Shown here: piece by piece, positions 22,279-32,641 of the stretch
Layout of the letters: every line of letters begins with the position of its first letter
Position numbering within the stretch: the first letter of the stretch is position 1
Origin: Pseudomonas asiatica
GTDB lineage: Bacteria > Pseudomonadota > Gammaproteobacteria > Pseudomonadales > Pseudomonadaceae
Reading direction: 5' to 3'
Assembly: GCF_040214835.1 (NCBI RefSeq)
Contig: NZ_CP157874.1
Span: 1 to 64,000, forward strand
DNA length: 64,000 nucleotides
Made by a program: the position numbers and the translations under genes
The notes under the pieces: model-generated
What the model was told of the DNA's origin: nothing
Seen by the model: the letters and a program-made list of their open reading frames with translations, nothing else
The model's database searches: none

Positions 22279-22593
22279 TTAACCTGATGTCTTGTTGAGC
22301 TTCTTCAGGAACACGGTCATCTCTTTCTCGGCCTGCTTGTCCCCATGGGCCTGCGCCGCCACGATCCCCTCCTCCCAGGCCTTGCGCGCCGCCGCCAGGT
22401 CACCCTGCAGCTGATGCGCCTTGCCCAGCAGCTTCCACGCCGCCGAGTACTTCGGGTCCTGTTCCACGCACCGTGCCAGATGCAGCGCCGCTTCAGCACC
22501 ATTGCCTTCGTCCAGCCAGGCCTTGCCCAGGCCGAACCTCAACAATGGGTTATCCACACCCTTGGCCAGCATCTTCTCCAGCGAGTCGCGCAT
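22279..22593 (-). CDS. Small tetratricopeptide-repeat protein
   Basis: The 104-residue protein has about two TPR units (LLRFGLGKAWLDEGNGAEAA and SAAWKLLGKAHQLQGDLAAA) and no signal peptide. It is probably a protein-protein interaction module in the cytoplasm. It follows trkA by 11 bp on the same strand and ends next to a REP pair. The partner is not evident. Confidence 0.83.
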   Translation of the reverse strand: MRDSLEKMLAKGVDNPLLRFGLGKAWLDEGNGAEAALHLARCVEQDPKYSAAWKLLGKAHQLQGDLAAARKAWEEGIVAAQAHGDKQAEKEMTVFLKKLNKTSG

Positions 22594-22604
22594 GCCCTGT
22601 GCTC

Positions 22605-23978
22605 CTAGAAGAAACTCAAGCCGACGTGGAACAGCTTCTCCACATCCCGAATATGCTTTTTATCCACAACGAACAGGATCACATGGTCGCCCGATTCGAT
22701 CATGGTGTCGTCGTGGGCAATCATCACCTCTTCGTCACGAATGATCGCGCCGATGGTAGTGCCCGGCGGCAGGGCGATGTCTTCGATCGCCTTGCCGACC
22801 ACCTTGCTCGACTTCGAATCCCCGTGCGCCACCGCTTCGATAGCTTCGGCCGCGCCACGGCGCAGCGAGTGCACGCTGACGATGTCGCCCCGGCGCACAT
22901 GCGCCAGCAAGGTGCCGATGGTGGCCAGCTGCGGGCTGATGGCGATGTCGATGTCGCCACCCTGCACCAGGTCGACATAGGCCGGGTTGTTGATGATGGT
23001 CATCACCTTGCGCGCACCCAGGCGCTTGGCCAGCAGCGACGACATGATGTTGGCCTCGTCGTCGTTGGTCAGGGCCAGGAAGATGTCGGCGTCGGCGATG
23101 TTCTCCTCCAGCATCAGGTCTTTGTCCGAGGCGCTGCCCTGCAGCACCACGGTGCTTTCCAGGGTGTCGGAGAGGTGTCGGCAACGGGCCGGGCTCATCT
23201 CGATGATCTTCACCTGGTAGCGGCTTTCGATGGCCTCGGCCAGGCGTTCGCCGATCTGCCCGCCACCGGCGATGACCACACGCTTGTTGGTTTCGTCGAT
23301 ACGGCGCAGCTCACCCATCACCGCGCGGATGTCCTTCTTCGCGGCGATGAAGAACACTTCGTCGTCGGCTTCGATCACCGTGTCGCCCCGCGGGGTGATC
23401 GGGCGGTCGCGGCGGAAGATGGCCGCCACGCGGGTGTCGACGTTGGGCATGTGCGCGCGGATCTGGCGCAGTTGCTGACCTACCAGCGGGCCGCCGTAGT
23501 AAGCCTTCACTGCCACCAGTTGGGCCTTGCCTTCGGCGAAGTCGATTACCTGCAGCGAGCCCGGGTGCTCGATCAGGCGCTTGATGTAGTTGGTCACTAC
23601 CTGCTCGGGGCTGATCAGCACGTCGACCGGGATATGGTCGTTGTCGAACAGCTCTTCACGGGTCAGGTAGGCCGACTCGCGCACCCGGGCGATCTTGGTC
23701 GGGGTGTGGAACAGCGAATAGGCCACCTGGCAGGCGACCATATTGGTCTCGTCACTGTTGGTTACCGCCACCAGCATGTCGGCGTCGTCGGCACCGGCCT
23801 GGCGCAGCACCGTAGGCAGCGAGCCGCGGCCCTGCACGGTGCGGATGTCCAGGCGGTCGCCCAGGTCGCGCAGGCGGTCGCCGTCAGTGTCGACCACGGT
23901 GATGTCGTTGGCTTCGCTGGCCAGGTGCTCCGCCAGCGTACCGCCTACCTGCCCTGCGCCGAGGATGATGATCTTCAT
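22605..23978 (-). CDS. trkA: Trk potassium uptake regulatory protein TrkA
   Basis: The 457-residue protein has two RCK (NAD-binding Rossmann plus TrkA-C) halves: [19 protein letters not shown] at the N-terminus and [17 protein letters not shown] in the second half, each followed by a TrkA-C lobe. It gates the TrkH/TrkG potassium channel from the cytoplasmic face in response to nucleotides. It lies downstream of rsmB with 23 bp between them. The last codons are 11 bp upstream of the TPR gene. Confidence 0.96.
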   Translation of the reverse strand: MKIIILGAGQVGGTLAEHLASEANDITVVDTDGDRLRDLGDRLDIRTVQGRGSLPTVLRQAGADDADMLVAVTNSDETNMVACQVAYSLFHTPTKIARVRESAYLTREELFDNDHIPVDVLISPEQVVTNYIKRLIEHPGSLQVIDFAEGKAQLVAVKAYYGGPLVGQQLRQIRAHMPNVDTRVAAIFRRDRPITPRGDTVIEADDEVFFIAAKKDIRAVMGELRRIDETNKRVVIAGGGQIGERLAEAIESRYQVKIIEMSPARCRHLSDTLESTVVLQGSASDKDLMLEENIADADIFLALTNDDEANIMSSLLAKRLGARKVMTIINNPAYVDLVQGGDIDIAISPQLATIGTLLAHVRRGDIVSVHSLRRGAAEAIEAVAHGDSKSSKVVGKAIEDIALPPGTTIGAIIRDEEVMIAHDDTMIESGDHVILFVVDKKHIRDVEKLFHVGLSFF

Positions 23979-24001
23979 CCGCTACTCCCTACCTTTTGTT
24001 C

Positions 24002-25312
24002 TTATCCGCGCGAGGCGGCGATCTTGATCAGCTTGGCATAGTAGAAACCGTCGTGGCCGCCCTCCTGGGCCAGCAACTGGCGGCCGTGGGGCTGGCGCAG
24101 GCCGGCTTCGGTGGCCAGGTCCAGCTCACGGGCGCCCGGGGTGCGGGCAAGGAAGGCATCGATCACTTCGGTGTTCTCGGTCGGCAGGCTGGAGCAGGTG
24201 GCGTACAGCAGCATGCCGCCCACTTCCAGGGTCGGCCACAGGGCATCGAGCAGTTCGCCTTGCAGCGTGGCCAGGGCCGGGATGTCGTCGGCTTGACGGG
24301 TCAGCTTGATGTCCGGGTGGCGGCGGATCACGCCGGTGGCCGAGCATGGTGCGTCGAGGAGGATGCGCTGGAACGGCTTGCCGTCCCACCAGCTGGCGGT
24401 GTCGCGGGCATCGCAGGCGATCAGCTCGGCGTCCAGTTGCAGGCGGTCGAGGTTCTCGCGCACGCGGGTCAGGCGCTTGGCTTCGAGGTCGATGGCCACA
24501 ACGTGTGCCAGGCCGGCTTCGGCTTCCAGCAGGTGGCAGGTCTTGCCGCCTGGTGCACAGCAGGCGTCGAGCACGCGCTGGCCGGGGGCCAGTTCCAGCA
24601 GATCGGCGGACAGCTGCGCGGCTTCGTCCTGAACGCTCACCCAGCCTTCGGCAAAGCCTGGCAGGCCGCGCACGTCGCAGGCTTCGGCCAGCACGATACC
24701 GTCACGGCTGTACTGGCAGGCGCTGGCGCCAACACCTGCCTCGGCCAGCAGTGCCAGGTAGGCATCGCGGCTGTGGTGGCGGCGGTTGACCCGCAGGATC
24801 ATCGGCGGGTGGGCGTTGTTGGCGGCGCAGATGGCCTCCCACTGCTCCGGCCAGAAGGCCTTGAGCGACTTCTGCAGCCAGCGCGGGTGGGCAGTGCGTA
24901 CCACCGGGTCGCGCTCCATGCCGGCCAGCAATTCTTCGCCTTCGCGTTGGGCGCGGCGCAGCACGGCATTGAGCAGGCCCTTGGCCCACGGCTTCTTCAG
25001 CTTGTCGGCACAGCCGACGGTCTCGCCAATGGCCGCGTGGGCCGGGATACGGCTGTAGAACAGCTGGTACAGGCCGACCAGCAGCAGCGCCTGCACATCG
25101 GCATCGGCGGCCTTGAACGGCTTCTGCAGCAGCTGCGCGGCCAGCAGGTCGAGGCGTGGCTGCCAGCGCGCGGTGCCGAACGCCAGGTCCTGGGTCAGGC
25201 CGCGGTCGCGTTCATCGACCTTGTCCAGTTGCGCCGGCAGCGAGCTGTTCAGCGAGGCCTTGCCACTGAGCACAGCGGCAAGGGCACGAGCGGCGGCGAG
25301 GCGTGGGTTCAT
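24002..25312 (-). CDS. rsmB: 16S rRNA m5C967 methyltransferase
   Basis: The 436-residue RsmB (Sun/Fmu) has an N-terminal NusB-like domain (residues 1-140) and a C-terminal SAM methyltransferase domain. The SAM loop is [17 protein letters not shown], and the two catalytic cysteine motifs are [16 protein letters not shown] and [11 protein letters not shown]. It modifies C967 of 16S rRNA. Its ATG overlaps the fmt stop by 4 bp, so fmt-rsmB are translationally coupled. Confidence 0.96.
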   Translation of the reverse strand: MNPRLAAARALAAVLSGKASLNSSLPAQLDKVDERDRGLTQDLAFGTARWQPRLDLLAAQLLQKPFKAADADVQALLLVGLYQLFYSRIPAHAAIGETVGCADKLKKPWAKGLLNAVLRRAQREGEELLAGMERDPVVRTAHPRWLQKSLKAFWPEQWEAICAANNAHPPMILRVNRRHHSRDAYLALLAEAGVGASACQYSRDGIVLAEACDVRGLPGFAEGWVSVQDEAAQLSADLLELAPGQRVLDACCAPGGKTCHLLEAEAGLAHVVAIDLEAKRLTRVRENLDRLQLDAELIACDARDTASWWDGKPFQRILLDAPCSATGVIRRHPDIKLTRQADDIPALATLQGELLDALWPTLEVGGMLLYATCSSLPTENTEVIDAFLARTPGARELDLATEAGLRQPHGRQLLAQEGGHDGFYYAKLIKIAASRG

Positions 25313-26241
25313 TGGCCCAGCACCTTGCCGCTGGCGAATTTCTCGCGACGGCTGTTGAACAGGTCGCTGAAGTTCAGCGGCTTGCCGCCGGGCAGTTGCA
25401 GGCGGGTCAGGCTCAGCGCCTGGTCACCGCAGGCGACCACCAGGCCGTCCTTGCTGGCGGAGAGGATCTCGCCGGGGGTGCCTGTCGCTGTGGACAAGTT
25501 GGCGGTCAGCACTTTCACGCTTTCGCCATCGAGGGTGCTGTGGCAAACCGGCCACGGGTTGAAGGCACGGATCAGGCGTTCCAGCTCGACGGCCGGACGG
25601 CTCCAGTCGATGCGCGCTTCGTCCTTGTTCAGCTTGTGCGCGTAGGTGGCCAAGGCATCGTCCTGCACTTCGCCTTGCAGCGAACCGTCGGCCAGGCCGG
25701 CAATGGCTTGTACGACTGCGGGCGGGCCCATCTCGGCCAAGCGGTCGTGCAGGCTGCCGCCGGTGTCTTCGGCGCTGATCGGGGTGACCACCTTGAGCAG
25801 CATCGGGCCGGTGTCCAGGCCCGCTTCCATACGCATCACGGTCACACCGCTCTCGGCGTCGCCGGCTTCCACGGCGCGCTGGATCGGTGCGGCACCGCGC
25901 CAGCGTGGCAGCAGGGAGGCATGGCTGTTGATGCAGCCCAGGCGCGGGATATCCAGCACCACCTGCGGCAGGATCAGGCCATAGGCGACCACCACCATCA
26001 GGTCCGGCTTCAGTGCGGCCAGTTCGGCCTGGGCTTCGGCGTTGCGCAGGGTCGGCGGCTGGAACACCGGGATGTCATGGGCCACAGCCAGTTGCTTGAC
26101 CGCGCTCGGCATCAGCTTCTGGCCGCGGCCGGCCGGGCGGTCGGGCTGGGTGTAGACGGCCACGATCTCGTAGGGGCTGTCGAGCAAGGCCTTGAGGTGT
26201 TCGGCAGCAAACTCTGGAGTGCCTGCAAAGACGATGCGCAT
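25309..26241 (-). CDS. fmt: Methionyl-tRNA formyltransferase
   Basis: The 310-residue protein has [16 protein letters not shown] and the catalytic region [20 protein letters not shown], with Asn/His of the formyl transfer site. It formylates initiator Met-tRNA. It is downstream of def, which removes the formyl group from finished chains, but the 60-bp spacer contains an intrinsic terminator (26255-26287). Expression probably relies on read-through or an internal promoter. Confidence 0.97.
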   Translation of the reverse strand: MRIVFAGTPEFAAEHLKALLDSPYEIVAVYTQPDRPAGRGQKLMPSAVKQLAVAHDIPVFQPPTLRNAEAQAELAALKPDLMVVVAYGLILPQVVLDIPRLGCINSHASLLPRWRGAAPIQRAVEAGDAESGVTVMRMEAGLDTGPMLLKVVTPISAEDTGGSLHDRLAEMGPPAVVQAIAGLADGSLQGEVQDDALATYAHKLNKDEARIDWSRPAVELERLIRAFNPWPVCHSTLDGESVKVLTANLSTATGTPGEILSASKDGLVVACGDQALSLTRLQLPGGKPLNFSDLFNSRREKFASGKVLGQ

Positions 26242-26254
26242 GGAGTTCTCGCTT

Positions 26255-26287
26255 CAAAAAAGAAAAAGGCTTGCCGGAGCAAGCCTT
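26255..26287 (-). terminator. Intrinsic terminator/attenuator between def and fmt
   Basis: On the minus strand, AAGGCTTGC-TCCG-GCAAGCCTT (perfect 9-bp stem, 26266-26287) is followed by a T-rich run (26256-26265). It is located inside a gene pair usually treated as one operon. Confidence 0.85.
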
Positions 26288-26301
26288 CTGGAAGGTGGGG
26301 A

Positions 26302-26808
26302 TCAGGCTTGCTGGCGGTGCTGCTTTTCCAGCTTTTTCTTGATCCGGTCGCGCTTGAGCTGCGACAGGTAGTCGACGAACAGCTTGCCGTTGAGGTGATC
26401 GAATTCATGCTGCACGCACACCGCCAGCAGGCCTTCGCACTCCAGCTCGTATGGCTTGCCGTCACGGTCCTGGGCCTTGACCCGCACACGCAGCGGGCGG
26501 TCGACGTTCTCGTAGAAGCCAGGTACCGACAGGCAGCCTTCCTGGTACTGGCCCATGTCATGGGTCAGCTCTTCGACCGTAGGGTTGATGAAGACGCGCG
26601 GCTCGCTGCGGTCTTCACTGAGGTCCATGACCACGACCTGCTGGTGCACGTTGACCTGGGTGGCGGCCAGGCCGATGCCAGGGGCTTCGTACATGGTTTC
26701 AAACATGTCGTCGATCAGCTGACGCAGGGCGTCGTCGAACACCGTCACCGGCTTGGCGATGGTGCGCAGGCGCGGGTCCGGGAATTCGAGAATGTTCAAG
26801 ATGGCCAT
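26302..26808 (-). CDS. def: Peptide deformylase
   Basis: The 168-residue metalloenzyme has all three PDF motifs: [19 protein letters not shown] (metal Cys) and QHEFDHLNG (metal His pair and catalytic Glu). It removes the N-formyl group from nascent proteins. It is divergent from dprA across 207 bp that carry two DnaA boxes. Confidence 0.97.
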   Translation of the reverse strand: MAILNILEFPDPRLRTIAKPVTVFDDALRQLIDDMFETMYEAPGIGLAATQVNVHQQVVVMDLSEDRSEPRVFINPTVEELTHDMGQYQEGCLSVPGFYENVDRPLRVRVKAQDRDGKPYELECEGLLAVCVQHEFDHLNGKLFVDYLSQLKRDRIKKKLEKQHRQQA

Positions 26809-26949
26809 AAGGTCAGGCAGTCACTGTGCGTTCGGTTGAAAACTGAGCACACATAATAAAGGGAAACGGGGATTTCAGCACCTGGCAAAGCTCGGCTAGG
26901 GTTTTCAAGGGCCGCTTATAGCCCATTCGATGGACAGGTTGTCAAAGCG

Positions 26950-26970
26950 TTATCAACAAAGTTATCCACA
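26950..26970 (+). promoter_or_regulatory. Tandem DnaA boxes in the def-dprA divergent promoter region
   Basis: TTATCAACA (26950, 8 of 9) and TTATCCACA (26962, perfect) are in the same orientation, 12 bp start to start, 46 bp before the dprA start. Nothing else gene-like is seen in 26809-27015. Confidence 0.55.
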
Positions 26971-27015
26971 GTTTGTGCCACGTCGATGGCCCCAATTCGA
27001 TCAAGGATGATCCCC

Positions 27016-28113
27016 ATGCAGACCTACCATTCGTCGCCTCTTCCGCCTGCCGAACTGGAGGCGCGATTACGCCTGCACCGGCTGCCGGAAACGGGATTGC
27101 GTCGTTTTAACACCTTGTTGGAGGCCTTTGGCAGTGCCTCTTCGGCACTGTGCGCACCGGCCGGCGCGTGGCGCGCATTGGGCATACCACAGGCCACCAT
27201 CGATGCCCGGCGCAGTGCCGAAGTACGTGAAGGCGCACTGGCCGCAATGGCCTGGTTAGAGCGCCCGGGCCAGCATTTACTGATGTGGGACGGCCCTGGC
27301 TACCCGCCACTATTGGCGGAAATCGACGATGCCCCTCCGCTGCTTTTCGTCGCTGGCAACCCGGCCTTGCTCGAGCGCCCACAGCTGGCAATTGTGGGTA
27401 GCAGGCGTGCTTCACCCCCGGCGCTCGACACTGCTGCGGCATTTTCCCGCTACCTGGCTCAGGCCGGTTTCACCATTACCAGCGGCTTGGCCGTGGGCAT
27501 CGACGGTGCCGCTCATCGGGCCGCATTGCAGGCTGGTGGGGGCACGGTTGGCGTGCTCGGTACGGGGTTGCAAAAACTTTATCCACAGCGCCACAAGTCG
27601 CTCGCGCAAGCGATGATCGACAACGGTAGCGCGCTGGTTTCCGAGTACCCGCTGGATGCCGGGCCGCTACCTGGCAACTTCCCGCGGCGCAATCGCATCA
27701 TCAGTGGCCTGTCGCTGGGCGTGCTGGTGGTAGAGGCCAGCCTGGCCAGTGGTTCGCTGATCACCGCACGCCTGGCTGCCGAGCAAGGCCGCGAGGTGTA
27801 TGCCATACCGGGCTCCATTCACCACCCCGGTGCCAAGGGCTGCCACCAGTTGATCCGTGACGGCGCGCTGCTGGTGGAGAGCGTGGAGCAGATATTGGAA
27901 AGCCTGCAGGGCTGGCAGAACCTGCCGCCTGCGGTTGTGGATAAATTCGACCATCCCTTGCTCGCCCTGCTGCATGCTGCGCCACAAACCAGCGAAAGCC
28001 TGGCCCACTGCAGCGAGCTGCCGCTGGCCGACGTGCTGGCGCAGCTGACCGAACTGGAGCTGGAAGGCCGGGTCAGCAATGAAGCCGGGCGTTGGTTTGC
28101 CCGCGCGGGCTAA
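27016..28113 (+). CDS. dprA: DNA-processing protein DprA (Smf)
   Basis: The start at 27016 (MQTYHSSPLPPAELEARL) is favoured because AAGGA lies 8 bp upstream. ATGs at 26986 and 27007 are possible but worse placed. The 365 residues comprise an N-terminal helix-hairpin-helix region, the Rossmann-like DprA core (LAIVGSRRASPPALD, SGLAVGIDGAAHRAAL, FPRRNRIISGLS, VVEASLASGSLITARLA) and a C-terminal winged helix. DprA binds ssDNA and loads RecA during natural transformation. tsaC follows after 42 bp. Confidence 0.95.
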   Translation: MQTYHSSPLPPAELEARLRLHRLPETGLRRFNTLLEAFGSASSALCAPAGAWRALGIPQATIDARRSAEVREGALAAMAWLERPGQHLLMWDGPGYPPLLAEIDDAPPLLFVAGNPALLERPQLAIVGSRRASPPALDTAAAFSRYLAQAGFTITSGLAVGIDGAAHRAALQAGGGTVGVLGTGLQKLYPQRHKSLAQAMIDNGSALVSEYPLDAGPLPGNFPRRNRIISGLSLGVLVVEASLASGSLITARLAAEQGREVYAIPGSIHHPGAKGCHQLIRDGALLVESVEQILESLQGWQNLPPAVVDKFDHPLLALLHAAPQTSESLAHCSELPLADVLAQLTELELEGRVSNEAGRWFARAG

Positions 28114-28155
28114 GTACACTGCTCTCAAGCAAGGTATATAGGCGGAGTAACAGAA

Positions 28156-28713
28156 ATGGTGAGCAGTTTTCGTGTGCAACAAGCCGCACGTGAGATCCGG
28201 GCGGGCGCAGTGATCGCCTATCCGACGGAAGCGGTCTGGGGCCTGGGCTGCGACCCGTGGAACGAGGACGCGGTGTATCGCCTGCTGGCGCTGAAGTCGC
28301 GGCCTGTGGATAAAGGCCTGATCCTGGTAGCCGACAACATCCGCCAGTTCGACTTCTTGTTCGAGGATTTCCCCGAAGACTGGATCGACCGCATGGGCAG
28401 CACCTGGCCGGGGCCGAACACCTGGCTGGTACCGCACCAGGACCTGTTGCCCGAGTGGGTGACCGGGGAGCATGACACCGTGGCGCTGCGGGTCAGCGAC
28501 CACCCGTTGGTGCGCGAGCTGTGTGCGTTGGTGGGGCCGTTGATTTCCACTTCGTGCAACCCGGGCGGGCGCCCGGCGGCGAAGACCCGGTTGCGGGTGG
28601 AGCAGTACTTCCATGGCCAGCTGGATCTGGTACTGGGTGGCGCATTGGGTGGAAGGAAGAACCCGAGTGTGATTCGTGACCTGGTGACTGGCGAAGTCGT
28701 TCGCCCGGGCTGA
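28156..28713 (+). CDS. tsaC: L-threonylcarbamoyladenylate synthase TsaC (YrdC/RimN)
   Basis: The 185-residue protein has the YrdC-family core: [46 protein letters not shown] and [14 protein letters not shown]. It makes threonylcarbamoyl-AMP for the t6A modification of ANN-decoding tRNAs. It is in the same order after dprA as in other pseudomonads. The ATG follows a GGCGGAG site. Confidence 0.94.
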   Translation: MVSSFRVQQAAREIRAGAVIAYPTEAVWGLGCDPWNEDAVYRLLALKSRPVDKGLILVADNIRQFDFLFEDFPEDWIDRMGSTWPGPNTWLVPHQDLLPEWVTGEHDTVALRVSDHPLVRELCALVGPLISTSCNPGGRPAAKTRLRVEQYFHGQLDLVLGGALGGRKNPSVIRDLVTGEVVRPG

Positions 28714-28742
28714 TACATATCCACAGGCCTGGCCGCGACCTC

Positions 28743-28829
28743 CTGTGGGAGCGGGCGAGCCCGCGAAGAATCCAACGTGGTGTCTGGCACGGGCTTCGCC
28801 CGTGTTCGCGGGCATGCCCGCTCCCACAG
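28743..28829. repeat. REP pair (family 1)
   Basis: Outer arms are TGTGGGAGCGGGCGAGCCCG and its inverted copy. The inner part carries an extra GGCACGGGC-TTC-GCCCGTG hairpin. It lies after tsaC. Confidence 0.88.
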
Positions 28830-28991
28830 GTCAGGGCCAAGTCCCCGCGGATTTTTCTGATTTTGTCTCGAATGGCTGTCCAGCTTGCGGCTTGGGAAAT
28901 ATCCTACGAGCCGCGTCCCCTGCCATCACCTTCTCAGTGGGAACCAGTGCCTCTAGGCTTCATCCGTCGCTGAATACCTTGGCGATCGGGT

Positions 28992-29156
28992 GTGGTAGCC
29001 CGGATGCATTTTTTCCATGGCAGTCTATGGTGACTGTGCGTGGGAGGCTTTCGAGCCTGCCTGGATTGGAAAATGCCCGGGTCTACCACCTCGCGTACAG
29101 TCGCCACCCATTCACGTGGTAGTGATTGGTGGCGGCAATGAGGAGCATTTTCCAAT
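28992..29156 (+). ncRNA. Structured leader RNA of the DUF3077 gene, candidate switch
   Basis: Fold A: GTGGTAG+CCCGG (28992-29003) pairs with CCGGG+CTACCAC (29077-29089, one bulged base), extended by GCATTTT (29006-29012) with AAAATGC (29070-29076). This encloses hairpins CAGTC-TATGGT-GACTG (29021-29036) and AGGCT-TTCG-AGCCT (29045-29058). A third hairpin CGCCACC/GGTGGCG (29102-29108 with 29128-29134) follows. Fold B: ATTGGAAAATGC (29065-29076) pairs perfectly with GCATTTTCCAAT (29145-29156), which includes the last G of the GAGGAG ribosome site and the A-U of the start codon, while CTACCAC pairs with a second GTGGTAG at 29116-29122. Fold B should block translation. Confidence 0.7.
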
Positions 29157-29466
29157 GATGAAGAAAATAGTCCCCGATCCACCGCTTCCCTGCACCTCTA
29201 CTCGTCCCTTCGGTCGCTGCGATGCCGGCCACGAACCGCTGTTCACCGTAAACCCGAACATTTCCGCCGAGGACGCCTTGGTTCATGTAGCTCTGTATCT
29301 GCGAGGCGCCTACGAAACGGGCTCGAAAGCCCTCGAGTACCTGCGCGAAGAAGGCCGTGGCATGTATTGGTCGAGCCTGCATTCCATTGAACTTGCGGAG
29401 GGATTGGTGGAGGCGATTCTCGATGGTATCGAGTCGATACCAACCACCCGTCCCCCACAGGCATAG
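29155..29466 (+). CDS. DUF3077 family protein, function unknown
   Basis: The 103-residue protein starts at ATG 29155 (MMKKIVPDPPL) after GAGGAG; the second ATG at 29158 is an alternative. An in-frame extension to 29017 reads through the structured leader and is unlikely to be coding. The N-terminal FTVNPNISAEDALVHVALYL and the helical C-terminal half match the DUF3077 family, common and often multicopy in Pseudomonas, with no known biochemical role. No signal peptide or membrane segment is seen. The conspicuous regulatory leader suggests expression under a specific signal. Confidence 0.78.
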   Translation: MMKKIVPDPPLPCTSTRPFGRCDAGHEPLFTVNPNISAEDALVHVALYLRGAYETGSKALEYLREEGRGMYWSSLHSIELAEGLVEAILDGIESIPTTRPPQA

Positions 29467-29492
29467 CGCCATATTCAAGGCCGACGCAGTAC

Positions 29493-29580
29493 CTGTGGGA
29501 GCGGGTTCACCCGCGAACACCGGCAAAGCCGGTGCCATGCACCGCGGTGTCTTCTTCGCGGGTAAACCCGCTCCCACAGG
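29493..29580. repeat. REP pair (family 1) plus a degenerate single arm
   Basis: A head-to-head pair has the inner hairpin CACCGGCAAAGCCGGTG. A third, decayed arm (TGTGGGAGTGGGCTCAGGGG) follows at about 29611. It lies between the convergent DUF3077 and qor genes. Confidence 0.88.
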
Positions 29581-29623
29581 TAAAGTGATTGGCCCCAGTT
29601 CTTGGGAACCTGTGGGAGTGGGC

Positions 29624-30601
29624 TCAGGGGATCAGTACAGTCGACCCCACAGTCCTGCGCGCCGACAGCTCCGCCTGTGCCTTGGCCGCCTCACTCAGCG
29701 GATACCGCTGCTGGATATCCACAACCAGATTGCCGCTGCCAATCATGGCGAACAGGTCATCGGCCATGGCCTGGGTATTCTCGGCACTGTTGGCATAGGT
29801 CGCCAAAGTCGGCCGGGTCACATACAGCGACCCTTTCTGCGCCAGAATCCCCAGGTTCACCCCGCTCACTGCCCCCGAGGCATTGCCAAAGCTCACCATC
29901 AACCCGCGCGGCTGCAGACAGTCCAGTGAGGTCAGCCAGGTGTCGGCACCCACACCGTCATACACCACCGGGCATTTCCTGCCGTCGGTCAGCTCCAGCA
30001 CCCGCTGGGCCACGTCTTCACGGCTGTAGTCGATGGTCGCCCACGCCCCCAGCGCCTTGGCCCGCTCGGCCTTCTCGGCAGAGCTCACTGTCCCGATCAG
30101 CTTGGCGCCCAAGGCCTTGGCCCACTGGCACGCCAACGAACCCACGCCGCCAGCTGCTGCGTGGAACAAGATCACGTCACCCGCCTTCACCTCATAGGTC
30201 TGCTTCAGCAGGTACTGCACGGTCAAACCCTTGAGCATCACCGCCGCCGCCTGTTCGAAGCTGATGGTGTCGGGCAGCTTCACCAGGTTGGCTTCCGGCA
30301 GCGTATGCACCTCGCTATACGCGCCCAGCGGGCCGCCGGCATGGGCCACGCGGTCACCCACTTTCAGCCGGGTCACGCCCTCGCCCACGGCCTCGACCAC
30401 GCCAGCCGCTTCAGTGCCCAGCCCCGAAGGCAGGGATGGCGGTGCATACAGCCCGCTGCGGAAGTAGGTATCGATGAAGTTCAGGCCGATCGCATGGTTA
30501 CGCACACGCACCTGCTGTGGCCCTGGCGGGGCTGGTTCGAATTCCACAAACTGCAGCACTTCCGGGCCGCCATGCTGGCTGAACTGGATACGCTTGGCCA
30601 T
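29624..30601 (-). CDS. qor: NADPH:quinone oxidoreductase (zeta-crystallin type)
   Basis: The start at 30601 (MAKRIQFSQHGGPEVLQFVE) follows GGAGTGCGAG and gives 325 residues, the family length. It is an MDR-superfamily enzyme with GLNFIDTYFRSGLY and the NADPH fold HAAAGGVGSLACQWAKALGA, and no catalytic zinc ligands, as in Qor. It reduces quinones in the cytoplasm. It is divergent from hemF. Confidence 0.93.
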   Translation of the reverse strand: MAKRIQFSQHGGPEVLQFVEFEPAPPGPQQVRVRNHAIGLNFIDTYFRSGLYAPPSLPSGLGTEAAGVVEAVGEGVTRLKVGDRVAHAGGPLGAYSEVHTLPEANLVKLPDTISFEQAAAVMLKGLTVQYLLKQTYEVKAGDVILFHAAAGGVGSLACQWAKALGAKLIGTVSSAEKAERAKALGAWATIDYSREDVAQRVLELTDGRKCPVVYDGVGADTWLTSLDCLQPRGLMVSFGNASGAVSGVNLGILAQKGSLYVTRPTLATYANSAENTQAMADDLFAMIGSGNLVVDIQQRYPLSEAAKAQAELSARRTVGSTVLIP

Positions 30602-30653
30602 CTCGCACTCCTGTCGTATGGGTCGGGAAAGGCCTTCTATCGGACGCCTTTGC

Positions 30654-31647
<994 letters not shown>

Positions 31648-31672
31648 GCCTGTGGATAATCAAGGAGCCGTC

Positions 31673-32497
31673 ATGGACCAGTACGTCGTTTTTGGTAACC
31701 CCATCGGCCACAGCAAGTCGCCGCTGATCCATCGCCTGTTCGCCGAACAGACCGGCCAGGACCTGGAATACGCCACCCTGCTGGCGCCGCTGGACGAGTT
31801 CAGCGACTGCGCGCGCGGCTTCTTCAAGCAAGGCCGCGGTGGCAACGTCACCGTGCCGTTCAAGGAAGAGGCCTTCCGCCTGTGCGACAGCCTGACCCCG
31901 CGTGCCCAGCGCGCTGGCGCGGTGAACACGCTGAGCAAGCTGGCCGATGGCAGCCTGCAGGGCGACAACACCGATGGCGCTGGCCTGGTGCGCGACCTGA
32001 CGGTGAATGCCGGGGTCGAACTGGCGGGCAAACGCATTCTGATCCTGGGTGCTGGTGGTGCGGTGCGTGGGGTGCTGGAGCCGATCCTTGCGCACAAGCC
32101 GCAGTCGCTGGTGATTGCCAACCGGACTGTGGAGAAGGCCGAGCAGCTGGCGCGTGAGTTCGATGAGCTGGGGCCGGTGGTAGCCAGCGGGTTTGCCTGG
32201 TTGCAGGAACCGGTGGATGTGATCATCAATGCCACCTCGGCGAGCCTGGCCGGTGAGTTGCCGCCGATTGCCGACAGCCTGGTCGAGGCGGGGCGCACGG
32301 TTTGCTACGACATGATGTATGGCAAGGAGCCTACGCCGTTTTGCCAGTGGGCAGAGAAGCTGGGGGCGGCCAAGGTGCTGGATGGGCTGGGGATGCTGGC
32401 TGAGCAGGCGGCTGAGGCGTTCTTTATCTGGCGTGGGGTGCGGCCGGATACGGCGCCAGTGTTGGCTGAGTTGCGCCGGCAGCTGGCTCGGGGCTGA
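31673..32497 (+). CDS. aroE: Shikimate dehydrogenase
   Basis: The 274-residue protein starts at ATG 31673 after AAGGAG. It has [25 protein letters not shown] (catalytic Lys), [13 protein letters not shown] and the NADPH loop [16 protein letters not shown] with the NRT specificity motif (ANRTVEKA). It reduces 3-dehydroshikimate in aromatic amino acid synthesis. It is in tandem with hemF, as in other pseudomonads. Confidence 0.96.
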   Translation: MDQYVVFGNPIGHSKSPLIHRLFAEQTGQDLEYATLLAPLDEFSDCARGFFKQGRGGNVTVPFKEEAFRLCDSLTPRAQRAGAVNTLSKLADGSLQGDNTDGAGLVRDLTVNAGVELAGKRILILGAGGAVRGVLEPILAHKPQSLVIANRTVEKAEQLAREFDELGPVVASGFAWLQEPVDVIINATSASLAGELPPIADSLVEAGRTVCYDMMYGKEPTPFCQWAEKLGAAKVLDGLGMLAEQAAEAFFIWRGVRPDTAPVLAELRRQLARG

Positions 32498-32504
32498 GAT
32501 TGTT

Positions 32505-32623
32505 GGGGGCCGCTTTGCGGCCCATCGCGACACAAGGCCTTTCCTACAGGGGACCGCGTCAGCAGGCATTGCGCGGTCGGTGTAGGAGCGGCCTTGCGTC
32601 GCGATGGGCTGCGCAGTAGCCCC
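32505..32623. repeat. REP pair (family 2)
   Basis: The left arm GGGGGCCGCTTTGCGGCCC-ATCGCGACACAAGG and the right arm TAGGAGCGGCCTTGCGTCGC flank GGACCGCG...CGCGGTC inner arms. It sits between convergent aroE and the SulP gene. Confidence 0.88.
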
Positions 32624-32641
32624 AAAAATCTCAACCCAACA

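Noticed and set aside
29017..29154. In-frame N-terminal extension of the DUF3077 protein
   Set aside because: It would translate the conserved hairpins, lacks a ribosome site, and the family begins at MKKIVPDPP.
28743..29580. Repeated inverted sequences as a possible CRISPR array
   Set aside because: Units are head-to-head palindromic pairs at single intergenic sites, not direct repeats with uniform spacers, and no cas genes are present. They are REP/BIME elements.
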